Source: Avena insularis
Lineage: Eukaryota > Streptophyta > Magnoliopsida > Poales > Poaceae
Direction of reading: 5' to 3'
Length of the DNA: 64,000 bases
NCBI GenBank assembly: GCA_023614405.1
Contig: CM042691.1
Coordinates: 170,162,927-170,226,926, forward strand
Part shown: piece by piece, positions 1 to 10,524 of the stretch
How positions within the stretch are numbered: position 1 is the stretch's first letter
How the letters are laid out: the number at the start of each line of letters is the position of its first letter
Notes under the pieces: generated by a model
The model's database searches: none
The model's input: the letters and a program-made list of their open reading frames with translations, nothing else
What the model was told of the DNA's origin: nothing
Position numbers and translations under genes: made by a program

Positions 1-356
1 CAGGAGGGCGGCTAGGGGGCCCACAACCTTCCCAGGCGCGGCCCAGGGTGGGCCTATACGTGGGGGGGGGGGGGTGCGGCCACCCTGTGGCTCCCCTCCG
101 GTCGCCCTTCGGTCTCTATGTTCTCCTCGATGAAATATTGACTTTGGATTTTGTCCCGTCCAATTACGAGAATATTTCTTTACTAGCTTTTCTGAAACCA
201 AAAACAGCAGAAAATAGGCAACTGGCACTACGGCATATTGTTAAAAGGTTAGTCCCATAAAATGTATAAAAATACCTCAAAGTGTAGACAAAGCATAGCA
301 AAGTTGATAAACAAGCATGGAACATAAAAAATTATAGATACGTTTATGATGTATCA
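1..356 (-). mobile_element. Partial Gypsy LTR (5' part), same family as the LTRs of element A
   Basis: Read on the minus strand it starts TGATACATCATAAACG at 356 and then follows the same order of words as the LTR at 17855: a stretch ending in a TTTCAGAAAAGCTA-like run, then a GC-rich block with CCCACCCTGGG. The rest of the element lies left of the window. At 356/357 it abuts Copia polymerase coding sequence in the middle of a conserved motif, so this Gypsy element inserted into the Copia element. It could be a solo LTR or the 5' LTR of a full element; that cannot be decided here. The G homopolymer at 62-73 lies inside it. Confidence 0.75.
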
Positions 357-1294
357 CATAACTCTCTCAAGAGCATGCCAGTGATCATCTTCTGGATTTG
401 AAACAAATCGACTAAGTTTACTTATAGCAAAGGCGATGTCAGGCCTCGTGGCACTAGCTAAATACATAAGCGAGCCAATAATTTGAGAATATCTCAGTTT
501 GTCTCTAGCATTTCCTCGATTCTTTTGAAGCAATACACTAGGATCATACGGTGTAGGAGAAGACTTGAAGTCGCTATACCCAAAATGACCCAAGACCTTT
601 TCCACATAGTGGGACTGAAGCAATGTAATCCCACCTTCATCATCTCTCAATAGCTTGATGTTCATGATAACATTAGCTACTCCTAGATCCTTCATCTCAA
701 AGGAACGAGATAAGAAATCTTTGACCTCCTTAATTGCATTAAGGTTGGCTCCGAAAATCAGTATGTCATCAACATACGAACAAAGGATGACTCCCTCACT
801 CCCACCATGGCGATGGTACACACATTTATCAGCTTCATTTACAAAAAAGCCTGCAACAGTTAAAGTTCTTTCAAACTTCTCATGCCACTGCTTAGGGGCT
901 TGTTTTAGGCCATATAAAGACTTCAACAACTTGCACACTTTCCTTCTTGACCATTTACCACAAAGCCATCTGGCTGATCCATGTAAATTTCCTCATCCAA
1001 CTCTACATTAAGGAAAGTTGTCTTAATGTCCATTTGATGAACGGGAAGACCATGAGAGGCAGCAAATGAGAGTAATACTCGAATGGTGGTCAATCTGGCA
1101 ACATGTGAGTAAGTGTCAAAGAAGTCTTCACCTTCTTTTTGAGTATATCCCTTGGCCACAAGCCGTGCCTTATACTTCTCAATAGTACCATCGGGTCTAA
1201 GATTTTTCTTAAACACCCACTTGCATCCTATAGGTTTGCACCCATAAGGGGGATCAGTGATCTCCCATGTTCCATTAGCTAAGATGGAAGTCAT
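357..1294 (-). pseudogene. Copia reverse transcriptase domain, frameshifted, C-terminus truncated
   Basis: Two overlapping reading frames (1294-923 and 938-354) together cover the Copia reverse transcriptase. The first holds the entry motif GCKWVFKKN and KARLVAKGYTQ; the second holds SLYGLKQAPKQWHEKF, the catalytic YVDD box in LCSYVDDILIFG (near 770) and the downstream RPDIAFAISKLSRF block. A frameshift near 930 separates them. Translation runs out at 357 inside the HWHALERVM motif that precedes RNase H, because the flanking Gypsy LTR begins there. The family role is copying element RNA into DNA in virus-like particles. This copy is dead: it has a frameshift, an early end and no RNase H. Confidence 0.85.
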
Positions 1295-1441
1295 CTCACT
1301 ATGGACGGCTTCCTTTCAGTAGTCAGCATTAGGAGATGCATATGCTTCTGAAATGGAAGTGGGAGTGTCATCCACAAGGTACACAATGAAATCATCATCA
1401 AAGGACTTTGCATTCCTCTGTCTCTTGCTACTTTTAGGAAT

Positions 1442-2291
1442 TTAATTATCATCCTCCTTAGGACATTCAGAGTGTTCAATTGGAATGGTAGGTTCAGAAA
1501 ATGTAGCAAATTCTTGATTAGATGAACTAGGTATCTTCGGATTTGATGAGTTAGGTTTATCCTTCATAGGAAAGATATCCTCAAAGAAAGTAGTATCAGT
1601 CAACTCCATGATTGTACTGACATTAATGTTAGATACTTCAAATTTTACTATCAAGAATCTATAACCAATGCTATGGAAAGCATAGCCCAGAAAAACACAA
1701 TCAATGGTTTTAGGTCCAAGATTGCGCTTCTTGGGGATTGGTACATTAACCTTTGCCAAACAACCCCAAGTACATAAGTAAGTGAGTTTTAATATTTTCT
1801 TCTCCCATTCTTCGAATGGAGTTATTTATTTGTTCTTTGTGGGAACTTGGTTTAGGACATGAAACACAGTCAATAGTGTCCCCCCAACATTCCTTGGAGA
1901 TACCCGATGTGTCTAACATGGCGTTAACCAAATCTGTTAGAGTACGGTTCTTTCTTTCGGCTACTCCATTTGACTAGGGTGAGTAGGGAGGCGTCCTCTC
2001 ATGAATTATACCATGTTCCGCACAAAAGGAATCAAACTCGTTGGAAAAATACTCTCCACCACGATCAGACCTAAGCCTCTTAATCTTTCGATCAAGTTGA
2101 TTTTCTACTTCGGCTTTATAGACTTTGAAGAAACTCAAAGCCTCATCTTTTGTTTTCAGAAGATACACATGACAATATCTCATAGAGTCATCGATCAAAG
2201 TCATGAAATATTGCTTTCCACCTTTTGTCAATACACCATTCATCTCACAAAGATCAGAATGTATGAGATCTAGTGGTGTTAAATTTCTCAC
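1442..2291 (-). pseudogene. Copia integrase core and following linker, broken
   Basis: Frame 2291-1974 contains the integrase core. The first catalytic Asp is in DLIHSDLCE, the second in RSDRGGEYFSNEF, and the expected Glu region follows a stop codon where NGVAERKN can still be read. The stop sits where the family has a Gln before that motif, consistent with a C-to-T change. Frames 1931-1746 and 1759-1442 continue through the KTIDCVFLGYA linker typical of plant Copia polyproteins between integrase and reverse transcriptase. Integrase would insert the cDNA copy into the chromosome; here it is interrupted by at least two frame changes and stops. Confidence 0.8.
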
Positions 2292-2299
2292 TTCTATAG

Positions 2300-3017
2300 T
2301 CGTATGTGACTTGCGAGGTTGTTTAGCTTACACGCAGACTTGTCAGTTAGATCCCTTAATAGTTGTGAAATCAGGGATTAAATTCATTTTGGCTAGCCGC
2401 GTCACACAACCAAAATTAATATGACAAAGACGAGAGTGCTAGACATTTGATTCAAAATTCGTGTAAATATGATTAACAACTTTATTACAAATGTCTGACA
2501 GAGATAAGCGGAACAAGCCTCCGCACTCATAGCCTTTACCAACAAAGGTTCCATACTTCGAAATTACAAATTTATTGGAATCGAATACAATCGTGTAGCC
2601 ATCTCGACAGAGAAGAGATCTGCTAACAAGATTTTTATTTATTGAGGGAACATGATGCACGTTCTTCAGGCGCATGGTCTTTCCCGAAGTGAACTTCAGA
2701 TCGACCATACCAACATCATGAACAAAAGCGTGCGAGTCGTTCCCCATCAGCATGGTTTGAGTCCCTCTGACCTGATATGAATAAAACATGGAAATATCAT
2801 AACAGACATGTACATTAGCGCCCGCGTCAATCCACCAATCAGGAGAATGATATAATGAAAGAACAATAGGTAATATACCATACCCAACATCTTTCATCTC
2901 AACGTCGCTCATGACAACATTAGTAGTCTTATTGCCCTTCCCATGCTGGCGCTTGCTAAAGCGGTTGGGGCAAGCAGGAGCCCAATGATCAGGATCACCG
3001 CACACATGACAAGCACC
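2300..3017 (-). pseudogene. Copia gag zinc knuckle, aspartic protease and GAG-pre-integrase region
   Basis: The minus-strand frame opening at 3005 is preceded by the first two cysteines of a CX2CX4HX4C nucleic-acid-binding knuckle (CHVCGDPDHWAPAC, about 3017-2970). Next comes a protease active site read as WWIDAGANVHVC (about 2835), with Ala in place of the usual Ser in the D-S/T-G triad, which is common in plant Copia. A region with VHHVPSINKNLVS (about 2650) marks the start of the GAG-pre-integrase segment. The frame stays open to 2439 and then breaks. It joins gag on one side and integrase on the other. Confidence 0.8.
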
Positions 3018-3714
3018 TTTATTCTTATCAGTCTTCTTCTTGAAGCTGGTAGACTGTGATGCCTTGTTCTTTCCATCGAACTTTCCTTTGCCATCAAACT
3101 TGCCTTTGTTCTTGAACTTGTGAGGCTGTAAGTTCCTTTTCTGTATCAGATTGTCATTAGAACCTCCCTCGGTACCTCAAGCACGTGTGTCTTTTTCTCT
3201 CGCCTTCTCTTCCACATCAAGAATCCCAATGAGATCCGTCACGGAGAACTCTTGTCTCTTGTGCTTAAGAGAAGTAGCAAAATTCCTTCATGACCGGGGA
3301 AGCTTGGCAATAATGCCTTCGGTAACAAACTTGTACGGTAACACACAAGTGAAGTGCTTAAGCTCCCTGGCAAGTGACTGCATTTCATGAGCCTACTCCA
3401 CAATGGGGCGGTCATCAACCATCTTATACTCATAAAATTGTTCCATGACATACAGTTCACTGCCAGCATCGGAGACTCCAAATTTTCTCTCGAGCGCATC
3501 CCACATATCCTTGCCATTGCTAACTGACAGATATGAATCAACAATATTGTTGCCAATAATGCTGATCAAGGCAGCCTTGAAAGTGGTATCATGTTTTTGG
3601 AACGCCTCTTCCTGAGCAGGATTAAGACCCCCCTCAGGTGTGCCATAGATGGTTTTATAGCAGCTCATGGTCTGAAACCAGAGCACTGCTCTCGCACACC
3701 ATCATTTGTAATTG
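3018..3714 (-). pseudogene. Copia gag, central and C-terminal part
   Basis: Frame 3686-3393 reads as Copia gag (UBN2-like), with MSCYKTIYGTPEGG near the start and SNGKDMWDALERKFG further on, the latter a hallmark of the plant Copia capsid-like domain. Frames 3556-3239 and 3097-2909 carry the remaining sequence to the zinc knuckle with shifts. The reading frame is entered from the nested element at 3714. The missing N-terminal part lies at 9640-9959, on the far side of the insertion. Gag would build the virus-like particle; this copy is disrupted. Confidence 0.8.
3710..3714. repeat. Target site duplication AATTG (left)
   Basis: Immediately precedes TGATGG of the left LTR and matches 9635-9639. 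Removing the element and one copy restores the Copia gag reading. Confidence 0.85.
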
Positions 3715-4696
3715 TGATGGAGGGGTTAACCTCTTGGGTGCCCGATCTTCACGGATCTCGTGGTCAAATCGATGGGAAAGCGAGGGGAAAGGGAGAAGGT
3801 AGCGGAAGCGAACACACACCTCGCGAAGAACACGATGAACACACGCAAAAACTCACACGATACAAGGCTGATTGCTCCCGAACGGTGGCCACCGGTCCGA
3901 TAGAATCCTCGCAAGGAAAGATCGGTCAACGTGCTCCCTCAAATCCACATCGGAGAGGGAAGAACACCTTGGGGAGGGTCTTGACAACTTGGAGACGAGA
4001 CTCGAACTCCAAGGCCTTGTTCAACGATGGATGCGTGATGCAAAGTCCAATCGAGGTTGGTGACGATAGTCGGTCCCCATGGGTAAGGGGATGAGGCAAA
4101 ACTAGAGATTCCACAATGGGGGGTGTCTTTAGTCTATCATCTATGCCTAAGGGATACATGAAGGGGTGGGGGCTCTATTTATAGGCCAGCCACATAAACA
4201 AGGGTAGTTTGGGGATAAAACTAGGGTTTGGACGAGATAGAGGGGTACATGGGCCAAAGGCCCAGCTGGCGCCAGCATGAGCCCATCGTGCAGGCCGGAG
4301 ACTCCGTGGGGTCCAAGACTCCGGCCTAGGCCGAGACTCGGTCTGCCTCCTGTCGCCTCCCGGAGTGGCGCTCGACTGCCTCGGCGGTTCTGGGGTCGGT
4401 CCGGAGGTAGGTCCGGAGACTCCGGTGTAGCAGGACTAGAGACTCCGGTGTAGGCTGGAGACTTCTTCCGTCTCCTCTTCCAAGCCTCCGTCTTGTCGGG
4501 CTTGATGTCCCGGGCTTCCTCCCTTGCCTCCGTACTTGTCGGTGTGAACCTATCATGCATATGTGACGGAGTATGAAGTAGCATACCATTCAATAGGGTA
4601 GGAAGTGGGCTCGCATAGAGGAACGGGTTCACCTTTGGAGTCCATGACGACTTGGCGTAAGTTGGAGACCATGATGTGGTAACGACCGTAGGTCGG
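3715..4696 (-). repeat. 3' LTR of the nested element
   Basis: Starts TGATGGAGGGG on the plus strand and matches 8649-9625 closely, with a few single-base differences and small indels in the GGAGACTCC-rich part (about 4295-4470). On the minus strand a TATA box (TATAAATA) lies at 4176-4183. The end next to the polypurine tract lacks the last 8-10 bases (the CATCA terminus) present in the right LTR. Confidence 0.85.
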
Positions 4697-4709
4697 CTCC
4701 CCCCCTTCA
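4697..4709 (-). other. Polypurine tract of the nested element
   Basis: Minus-strand GAAGGGGGGGAG directly abuts the 3' LTR, the expected place for plus-strand DNA priming. Confidence 0.75.
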
Positions 4710-4712
4710 AAA

Positions 4713-5434
4713 AGAGTCGTCCTCGACTCTCCATGTTCCTCACGAAGTAGAAGAGGTCGAATGACATCCTTGATCCTGGGGTTCACCATATAGTCGTCCT
4801 CGGGAAGATTGACTTGACAACACTTCAATGTTCCTTCACCTTCCTTGAAGCCTACAAAGCTCACAACAAAAGCAAAGCAACACTCAAAGCGTAGCCAATT
4901 CATGAAGATTATAGCATGAGTCCTCAAGTAGAAGGAAGTCACCTTATCGTGTAGAGATAGCTCGATGAAGGGTAGCCATAGGTAACTCTCTTCGGTTTTT
5001 TTTGTCAACATATAGTCCATAGAGGTTGACGTGTATGCATTTGTCCCTTCATACAACAAAGACCAAGCAACATATGTTTGTGTGTGATAGAGGAGCATGT
5101 CATTTGTGGCATGTCCATTCTTGTTCACAACACGATTAGCGCAACTCAAGTATAGCAAACAGGATGCATATGCAAGGTCAAAGTGCATGGAAATTGTTTG
5201 AACATCATCCAAATGTGGGAACTCAAAAACTCCATATAATATAGTAGGGTGGCACGCAAAGCAATTGACTAAGATATATATCAACATCTTTGATGCAAGA
5301 ATAGGAGAATTTGGCAAAAACATACGAGGAAGCATATCCAAAACAAAAGCATTATGTGTGCAAACCAACCATTGGAAAGATAATTTGCTCAATATGTTGG
5401 ATGCCATACACATATCATCGATAGCAAATATCAT
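4713..5434 (-). pseudogene. Last ORF of the nested element, upstream of the polypurine tract
   Basis: The frame opens at 5434 and runs through the polypurine tract into the LTR (track end near 4553). The part inside the element is rich in aromatic and Cys residues (for example FDLAYASCLLYLSC) and ends with PRIKDVIRPLLLREE and RTTLFEGGE just before the LTR. I associate a closing RTTLF-QGGE type motif with C-terminal tails of some Triticeae Gypsy polyproteins, so this may be the remnant end of a deleted pol. The function is unknown. Confidence 0.4.
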
Positions 5435-6699
5435 GGGAATATGAGTATCCCAAGCGGAAGCAAAAACATCATGTCCACTAGTGGGATCATGGCATCATCA
5501 ACACCCTTATTGTTACCTTGGTCATACCTCTCATATGAAGTGGGTGTTGTGGAAGTAGTGGCCTCCTTGTGGACGACTTCGTTTTCTTGATGTAGCCAAG
5601 GCATAGCATCATCTTCGTGCACCATGTACATCTTCTCCAATTGAGGCATCATTGCTTCATGGCTTGGCGCGTCTTCATCCAGGGAACCTAGCACAACATA
5701 AGAGAACACACTAGATGTAGAGGGTAAGTTGTTAGAAATAGAAATGGTCTCACTTGACCTATCAACTACCACTCTCAACTCACTCGGTGTATCACTCATG
5801 CCCTCAAAGTGGAAGCACTCAATCTCACATAAGGTGGAGTCACTCATCTCACTCGTGTTCTCACTCAAGTGGGCTAAGTGGCTCTCATACTCACATGGGA
5901 TTGGTACCACATCATCACTCAAACATATGGGGATAGGCTCGGTTTCCTCAACTCCAAGCGCCTCCTTTGGTGAAGGGAAAATCCCATGCTCACCATTCTT
6001 GACCTTGTCGCCTTCAAGGTTGGATGCCATAAGATGGGCATCATCGCTCGCCTGCTTAGTCGAAGGGAAAATCCCATGCTCGACCGTCTTGTGGCCATCT
6101 CGTAGTAGTGGTGGAGGTAGGCTCATGCTATCCAACTTGGCGAAGTAGAGGTCTACATTTTCCTCGTTGGCGAGGTCGTGGAAGTCAAGCGTAGGCATTG
6201 ATGCTTGATGGAGTGGAAGGCTTGCTCGTGGTGCCATTGTGGTGGTGGCACAAGTAGTTGAAGGTGTCCTATGATGGTGTCGACGGAGGTCATTGGCGTG
6301 CCTTGCCGATGGTTTATGTTGGTGAAGCACTTGGTCATCCACATGACGCTCACGACGGTGATCATTTGCCTTGGCACTCTTCTTGTGCTTGTGGTGCCTT
6401 CTTGAGCTTGCTTGAGCATTATGGTTGGTGCTCATCAAGAATTCTTCGTCTTGGTGGCGAAGATGCCTTTGACGATGTCTTGTATCCTCTTTATGGTGGC
6501 GATGCTCATGAGAGGATGTTTGTCGATGAAGATTCTTGTTTCTTGGCGCCTCTTGATGTATATGATGTTTGGACGCCACTCTTGTTTGGATAGGAGTTGG
6601 AGCTTGGCGCCTTGGAGGTGATGTAGCTTGGCGCCTTGGAGGTGATGGAGCTTGGCTCCTTGGATATGGTGGAGCTTGACGCCATCTAGGTGGTGGCAC
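5431..6699 (-). pseudogene. Low-complexity Pro/Arg/His-rich ORF with acidic C-terminal half, nested element
   Basis: An open frame of 422 codons. Residues about 1-40 are repeats of PPRRQA; residues 60-165 are rich in His, Arg and Lys; residues 170-400 are acidic with the phrases FHDLANEENVDLYF and HGIFPSPKEALG, the second word occurring twice (near 6075 and 5985). There is no protease, reverse transcriptase or integrase motif. The stop overlaps the next start as ATGA at 5431-5434, which may be chance. A basic head followed by an acidic tail fits an RNA-binding gag-like protein, but this is inference. The coding state is uncertain, because the frame differs from that of the preceding acidic ORF. 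Confidence 0.4.
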
Positions 6700-6726
6700 T
6701 TGGTGCCTTGTCGATGGTGGCGCTTG

Positions 6727-7266
6727 TCACCTTGGAGGTGGATCATCGAAGTAGATGGTGCCCTTTGGTGTGGCACGCTTGGCCTTGAAGGTCATGGAAT
6801 CTTGATGATGGCCCTCCGCTTGCTTGGCGTAGTAGGCTTCCATCTCCACGTGGTGGAGGAATTCTTCATGGCTCGTGGAGGAGCCATCAAACTCGATGAA
6901 GTTCTCCGTGTCCTCCATGCTCGGCGAGGCATCGTCGATGTCGTACTCGAAGTCGTCCATGCTTGGGGAGTAATTGTTGGTGTAGTACTCCATATCACCC
7001 AAGCATGTGGAGCCATTGTCGGTGTAGAGCTCCAAGTCTTCCATGCTTGAGGAGCCATAGTTGATGTCATGCTCCATGTATTCAATGCATGTGGAGCCGT
7101 TGTCGATGTAGTGCTCCGGGTCCTCAAAGCATGCGGAGCCATTGTCGGTGTTGTGCTCCGTCATGTCCTCTATACTTGTGGAGTCGTAGTCATGGTGGCT
7201 CATCATGGATTCTTCATAGATATCATCCTCGGTTCCGGAGTCCCTAGACATGATGCACAAGACCAA
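6727..7266 (-). pseudogene. Acidic repeat ORF (gag-like N-terminus) of the nested element
   Basis: An open frame of 179 codons. A likely internal start gives MSRDSGTEDDIYEE, then a run of Asp/Glu/Ser/Tyr-rich repeats of about 14-15 residues built on the words EDMEHYTDNGS, which I count about six times. A charged stretch with EEFLHHVEMEAYY follows. It is the first ORF after the leader of this element, the place of gag. No known domain is recognisable. The repeats make it strongly acidic and probably disordered. It could be the N-terminal part of an unusual Gypsy gag; no capsid or zinc-knuckle motif is present. Confidence 0.45.
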
Positions 7267-8633
7267 GCGGTGTATATGGAAGTGGTAGTGGGAGTTAGGG
7301 ATACAACGTCAAACCTTACTTTACCTTGGAAGATCATATCGTACAAGTGGCCACACTTGAGAGCAATGAACCAAGCCAAGTGAAGTTCACGCGGAACACC
7401 AAAACCAACTACTAACCAAAAAACACACACACACAAGGCCTATGGTGGATAGGTATGAAAAGTGGCATGTCAAGAACCAATCCGAAATCAAGATGTTGTA
7501 TTGGCAAGTAAAGAACCACAATGATCACAAAGCAAACAAGTCAATCCACAAGATAGGAAATATGTACAAGGAAACACACACGGTGGGATAAATGAGACTT
7601 GTGCGACGGAGAAAGTGAGCTAAGAACCAAATGATTACCTAGCGAAGACTATAAGCTCGTGTCACACAAGTACAAGGAGAGACGCTAGTTCGATTGCAAT
7701 TAATTGGTGGGCTACAAGATATGCACAATAAGTACCACCTATATGATGTTCATCGAGCTTGCGCTTCCTATTCTATGAGGCACATGTATATTTCTTTCTT
7801 TCTTTTTTTTCTCTTTTCCTTTTTCTATTTTTTTCCCTCTCTTTTTCTTCCTTTTCTTTTTCTTTTCTTTTTCACTTGCCTCTTCCTTGTGCCAACAACT
7901 ATACAAGATAACTATATGAGATAGCGCTCACAATGCTTGCTCGGAATCTACAAGGTATCAAATGTGCATAGCCCAAGCAATCATAAGAGGAACTAGTCTC
8001 AATAGGCGTTTGTTGCTCGCAAAGATAGTGGGATTCACAAAGGAATGCAAGTGGGGAAAAGTCGCGGAATGTTATACCTTTCGTCGACGAGCTTCACCCT
8101 TTATTGTTGGCTTCCAACTTGCTCACGGAATTTGGATGGGGTATATAGCATGAACAACGAGATGATGATGTAGTGCTCCTTCTCCTCTTCGAAACGAGCT
8201 AAAGAACACCAAAATCCGAGTTGAAATGCAAAAGTTATGCTCAAAACCGTGCTGCAGTTTTTCATGCGCAGAAGGGCGGAGACTCCGGTCCGAGGTCCGA
8301 GACTCGGTCCGAGCAAAAAGTCCGGAGACTCCGGTCTAGGCCGGAGACTCCGGTCCGGGAGATTCCAGAGCGTCCAGAACTCGAACGGGACGCGTTTTGG
8401 GCGGAAAAGCTCGAACCAAAACCTTAGATTGATGGAGGAAATCAAGGAATTAGGCCATGGGAAAGCAGGGAAAGGTAGATCAACTAGTTTAGCAAGTAAT
8501 CCACGGATCAAAACCTACCAAAACATACTCAAATCACAGATCGATCCAAAACACGAATTGGGGCTGTTTTTGGTGAAATTTTCGAATTTATGGGGAAAAG
8601 ACCAAATCGATGAGAAATCCGTGGCAACCAAAA
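7267..8633 (-). other. Leader of the nested element, no ORF recognised
   Basis: Between the primer site and the first ORF. It contains a long pyrimidine tract on the plus strand (7791-7875) and a cluster of GGAGACTCCGGT-type words (8278-8365) that also occurs in both LTRs. No coding region is supported. Confidence 0.6.
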
Positions 8634-8646
8634 GCTGCTGATACCA
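8634..8646 (-). other. Primer binding site for initiator Met tRNA
   Basis: On the minus strand TGGTATCAGCAGC follows the 5' LTR after two bases. The first nine bases match the usual TGGTATCAGAGC primer site of plant retrotransposons. Confidence 0.75.
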
Positions 8647-8648
8647 GA

Positions 8649-9634
8649 TGATGGAGGGGTTAACCTCTTGGGTGCCCGATCTTCACGGATCTCGTGGTCA
8701 AATCGATGGGAAAGCGAGGGGAAAGGGAGAAGGTAGCGGAAGCGAACACACACCTCGCGAAGAACACGATGAACACACGCAAAAACTCACATGATATAAG
8801 GCCGATTGCTCCCGAACGGTGGCCACCGGTCCGATAGAATCCTCGCAAGGAAAGATCGGTCAACGTGCTCCCTCAAATCCACATCGGAGAGGGAAGAACA
8901 CCTTGGGGAGGGTCTTGACAACTTGGAGACGAGACGTCGAACTCCAAGGCCTTGTTCAACGATGGATGCGTGATGCAAAGTCCAATCGAGGTTGGTGACG
9001 ATAGTCGGTCCCCTTGGGTAAGGGGATGAGGCAAAACTAGAGATTCCACAATGGGGGTGTCTTTAGTCTATCATCTATGCCTAAGGGATACATGAAGGGG
9101 TGGGGGCTCTATTTATAGGCCAGCCACATAAACAGGGGTAGTTTGGGGATAAAACTAGGGTTTGGACGAGATAGAGGGGTACATGGGCCAAAGGCCCATT
9201 GGCTGTGAGCCCATCGTGCAGGCGGAGACTCGATGTGGGGTCCGGAGACTCCAGTCTAGGCCGAGACTCGGCCTGTCTCAGTGTCGTCTCCGGAGTGGCG
9301 TTCCCTGCCCTCGGCGGTTCTTTGGGTCCGTCCAGGAGGTAGGTCCGGAGACTCCGGTGTAGGCCGGAGACCCCGGTGGTTCAGCCGTGGCTTCTTCCGT
9401 CTCCTCTTCCAAGACTCCGTCTTGTCGGGCTTGATGTCCCGGGCTTCCTCCCTTGCCTCCGTACTTGTCGGTGTGAACCTATCATGCATATGTGACGGAG
9501 TATGAAGTAGCATACCATTCAATAGGGTAGGAAGTGGGCTCGCATAGAGGAACGGATTCACCTTTGGAGTCCATGACGACTTGGCGTAAGTTGGAGACCA
9601 TGATGTGGTAACGACCGTAGGTCGGGCTACATCA
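8649..9634 (-). repeat. 5' LTR of the nested element
   Basis: Full-length copy (986 bp), bounded by TGATG and CATCA. On the minus strand a TATA box lies at 9110-9117. The region 9225-9390 (U3 in minus reading) is packed with GGAGACTCC-type words. Confidence 0.85.
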
Positions 9635-9639
9635 AATTG
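9635..9639. repeat. Target site duplication AATTG (right)
   Basis: Immediately follows CTACATCA at the end of the right LTR; partner of 3710-3714. Confidence 0.85.
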
Positions 9640-9959
9640 ACACCTTCAAACATAGGTGGCTTCATAGAAGCAACAACGTCACTTGGAGCAAATTGCCTGA
9701 AATAAGGTTTTTAGATTGTTGAATAAAAGAGCAATTTACCAAGCGAATTAACCATAATAAACGCTAGATAAAACATGATTAGAATAATAGAAATTATACT
9801 AATCATGTGAAATAGCGAGTATAAATTAAGGCAGATAACCAAACAGATTGCAAGACATAGAACTTGAGATACGATCAGAACAAGGTTGAGAAAGAGAATA
9901 TGCACGATAGCAGCAGCAGAGGAACCGCCAGCGTTCGTGTTGGCACCGTTGTCAGCCAT
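9640..9959 (-). pseudogene. Copia gag, N-terminal part, with an intron-like gap
   Basis: A start codon at 9959 opens MADNGANTNAGGSS, a Copia gag-like N-terminus. After about 18 codons the sequence becomes AT-rich and hydrophobic in translation until TTATTTCAG (about 9700-9708, minus). From there gag resumes as a clear block (FAPSDVVASMKPPMFEGVNY) up to the AATTG duplication. The roughly 200-bp gap ends in a good acceptor-like site, but the GT donors I tried do not restore the frame, so it is either a decayed intron or an indel-bearing insert. The reading continues at 3714. Confidence 0.6.
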
Positions 9960-10479
9960 GTCGTGGAGGAAGAGGTTCCTGATATCGGGAAAAAAGTCCT
10001 CGTTGGGGAAGACGTCGGCGCAATTGCTATCCGTAAAGAAGTCCGTGATGAAGCCGTAGTCGTGCCAATAGCGCTTCCCAAAAAACTTATCACCCTTCTC
10101 CCGTATAGGACTGGAAACAGCGGGGTCTCAAACGCCTACTGTCCCGGCTTGCGGTGCACGCCGCAAAACGGGATGGGGAAGACTAGGTAGGCAAGATTCC
10201 CGCAACCCGCGGCGCACGCGCGTCGTGACGCGACGAGGCGTGGCGAGGCGAGCAAGGAGGAGACACGCGAGTGTATATGTCTTCTCTTCTTAAGCTCGTA
10301 TAAGCGGTGGAAGAGCTCTCCTTATAAGCTGGTCTAACTTCCACTCAACTAGCAATGTGAAACTAAACATTTGTCCTAGGTCTTGCCTTGCATGAATGGG
10401 TCAAATGAGCCTCTAAAATTTCAGAAATTTATTGACATATAATAAATGGGCTGGGTCTATTTAGACAAAAATTATAACA
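9960..10479 (-). mobile_element. Copia 5' LTR and leader
   Basis: On the minus strand the stretch starts TGTTATAATTTTTGTC at 10479 and runs into a GC-rich leader ending at the gag start codon. A TG start, the position upstream of gag and the change of sequence at 10480 support an LTR. I could not place the LTR-leader boundary, because no clear initiator-Met primer site is visible between here and gag. Confidence 0.55.
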
Positions 10480-10524
10480 CGTTGTGCATGTTATTTGCGC
10501 CGGCACCGTGCACTACATTTTACC

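Larger units (their letters stand above)
3715..9634 (-). mobile_element. Complete non-autonomous LTR retrotransposon nested in Copia gag
   Basis: Two near-identical direct repeats of about 980 bp (3715-4696 and 8649-9634) flank a 3.95-kb interior. The outer ends are TGATG and CATCA, an inverted pair. The 5-bp target duplication AATTG lies at 3710-3714 and 9635-9639. A primer site for initiator Met tRNA adjoins the right LTR and a purine tract adjoins the left one, so transcription runs on the minus strand. No protease, reverse transcriptase or integrase motif is visible inside, so it must rely on proteins from another element. C-terminal wording such as RTTLFEGGE resembles the tail I associate with some Gypsy polyproteins (inference). 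Confidence 0.85.
357..10479 (-). mobile_element. Ty1/Copia retrotransposon, degenerate, interrupted by a nested LTR element
   Basis: Going down the minus strand from 10479, the order is LTR/leader, gag start (9959), the nested element 9634-3715, gag remainder, CCHC knuckle, protease, integrase and reverse transcriptase. This gag-PR-IN-RT order, with integrase before reverse transcriptase, defines Copia (Pseudoviridae) rather than Gypsy. The reading frame is broken by many stops and frameshifts. The RNase H and 3' LTR are missing because a Gypsy LTR was inserted at 356. The gag reading before and after the nested element joins across one copy of AATTG, which proves the nesting. Confidence 0.85.

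Noticed and set aside
3591..4094. 167-codon plus-strand ORF
   Set aside because: It runs from antisense Copia gag into an LTR, across an insertion border.
7791..7875. Long pyrimidine tract considered as a polypurine tract of another element
   Set aside because: It is in the leader of the nested element and not next to any LTR border; best read as low-complexity sequence.
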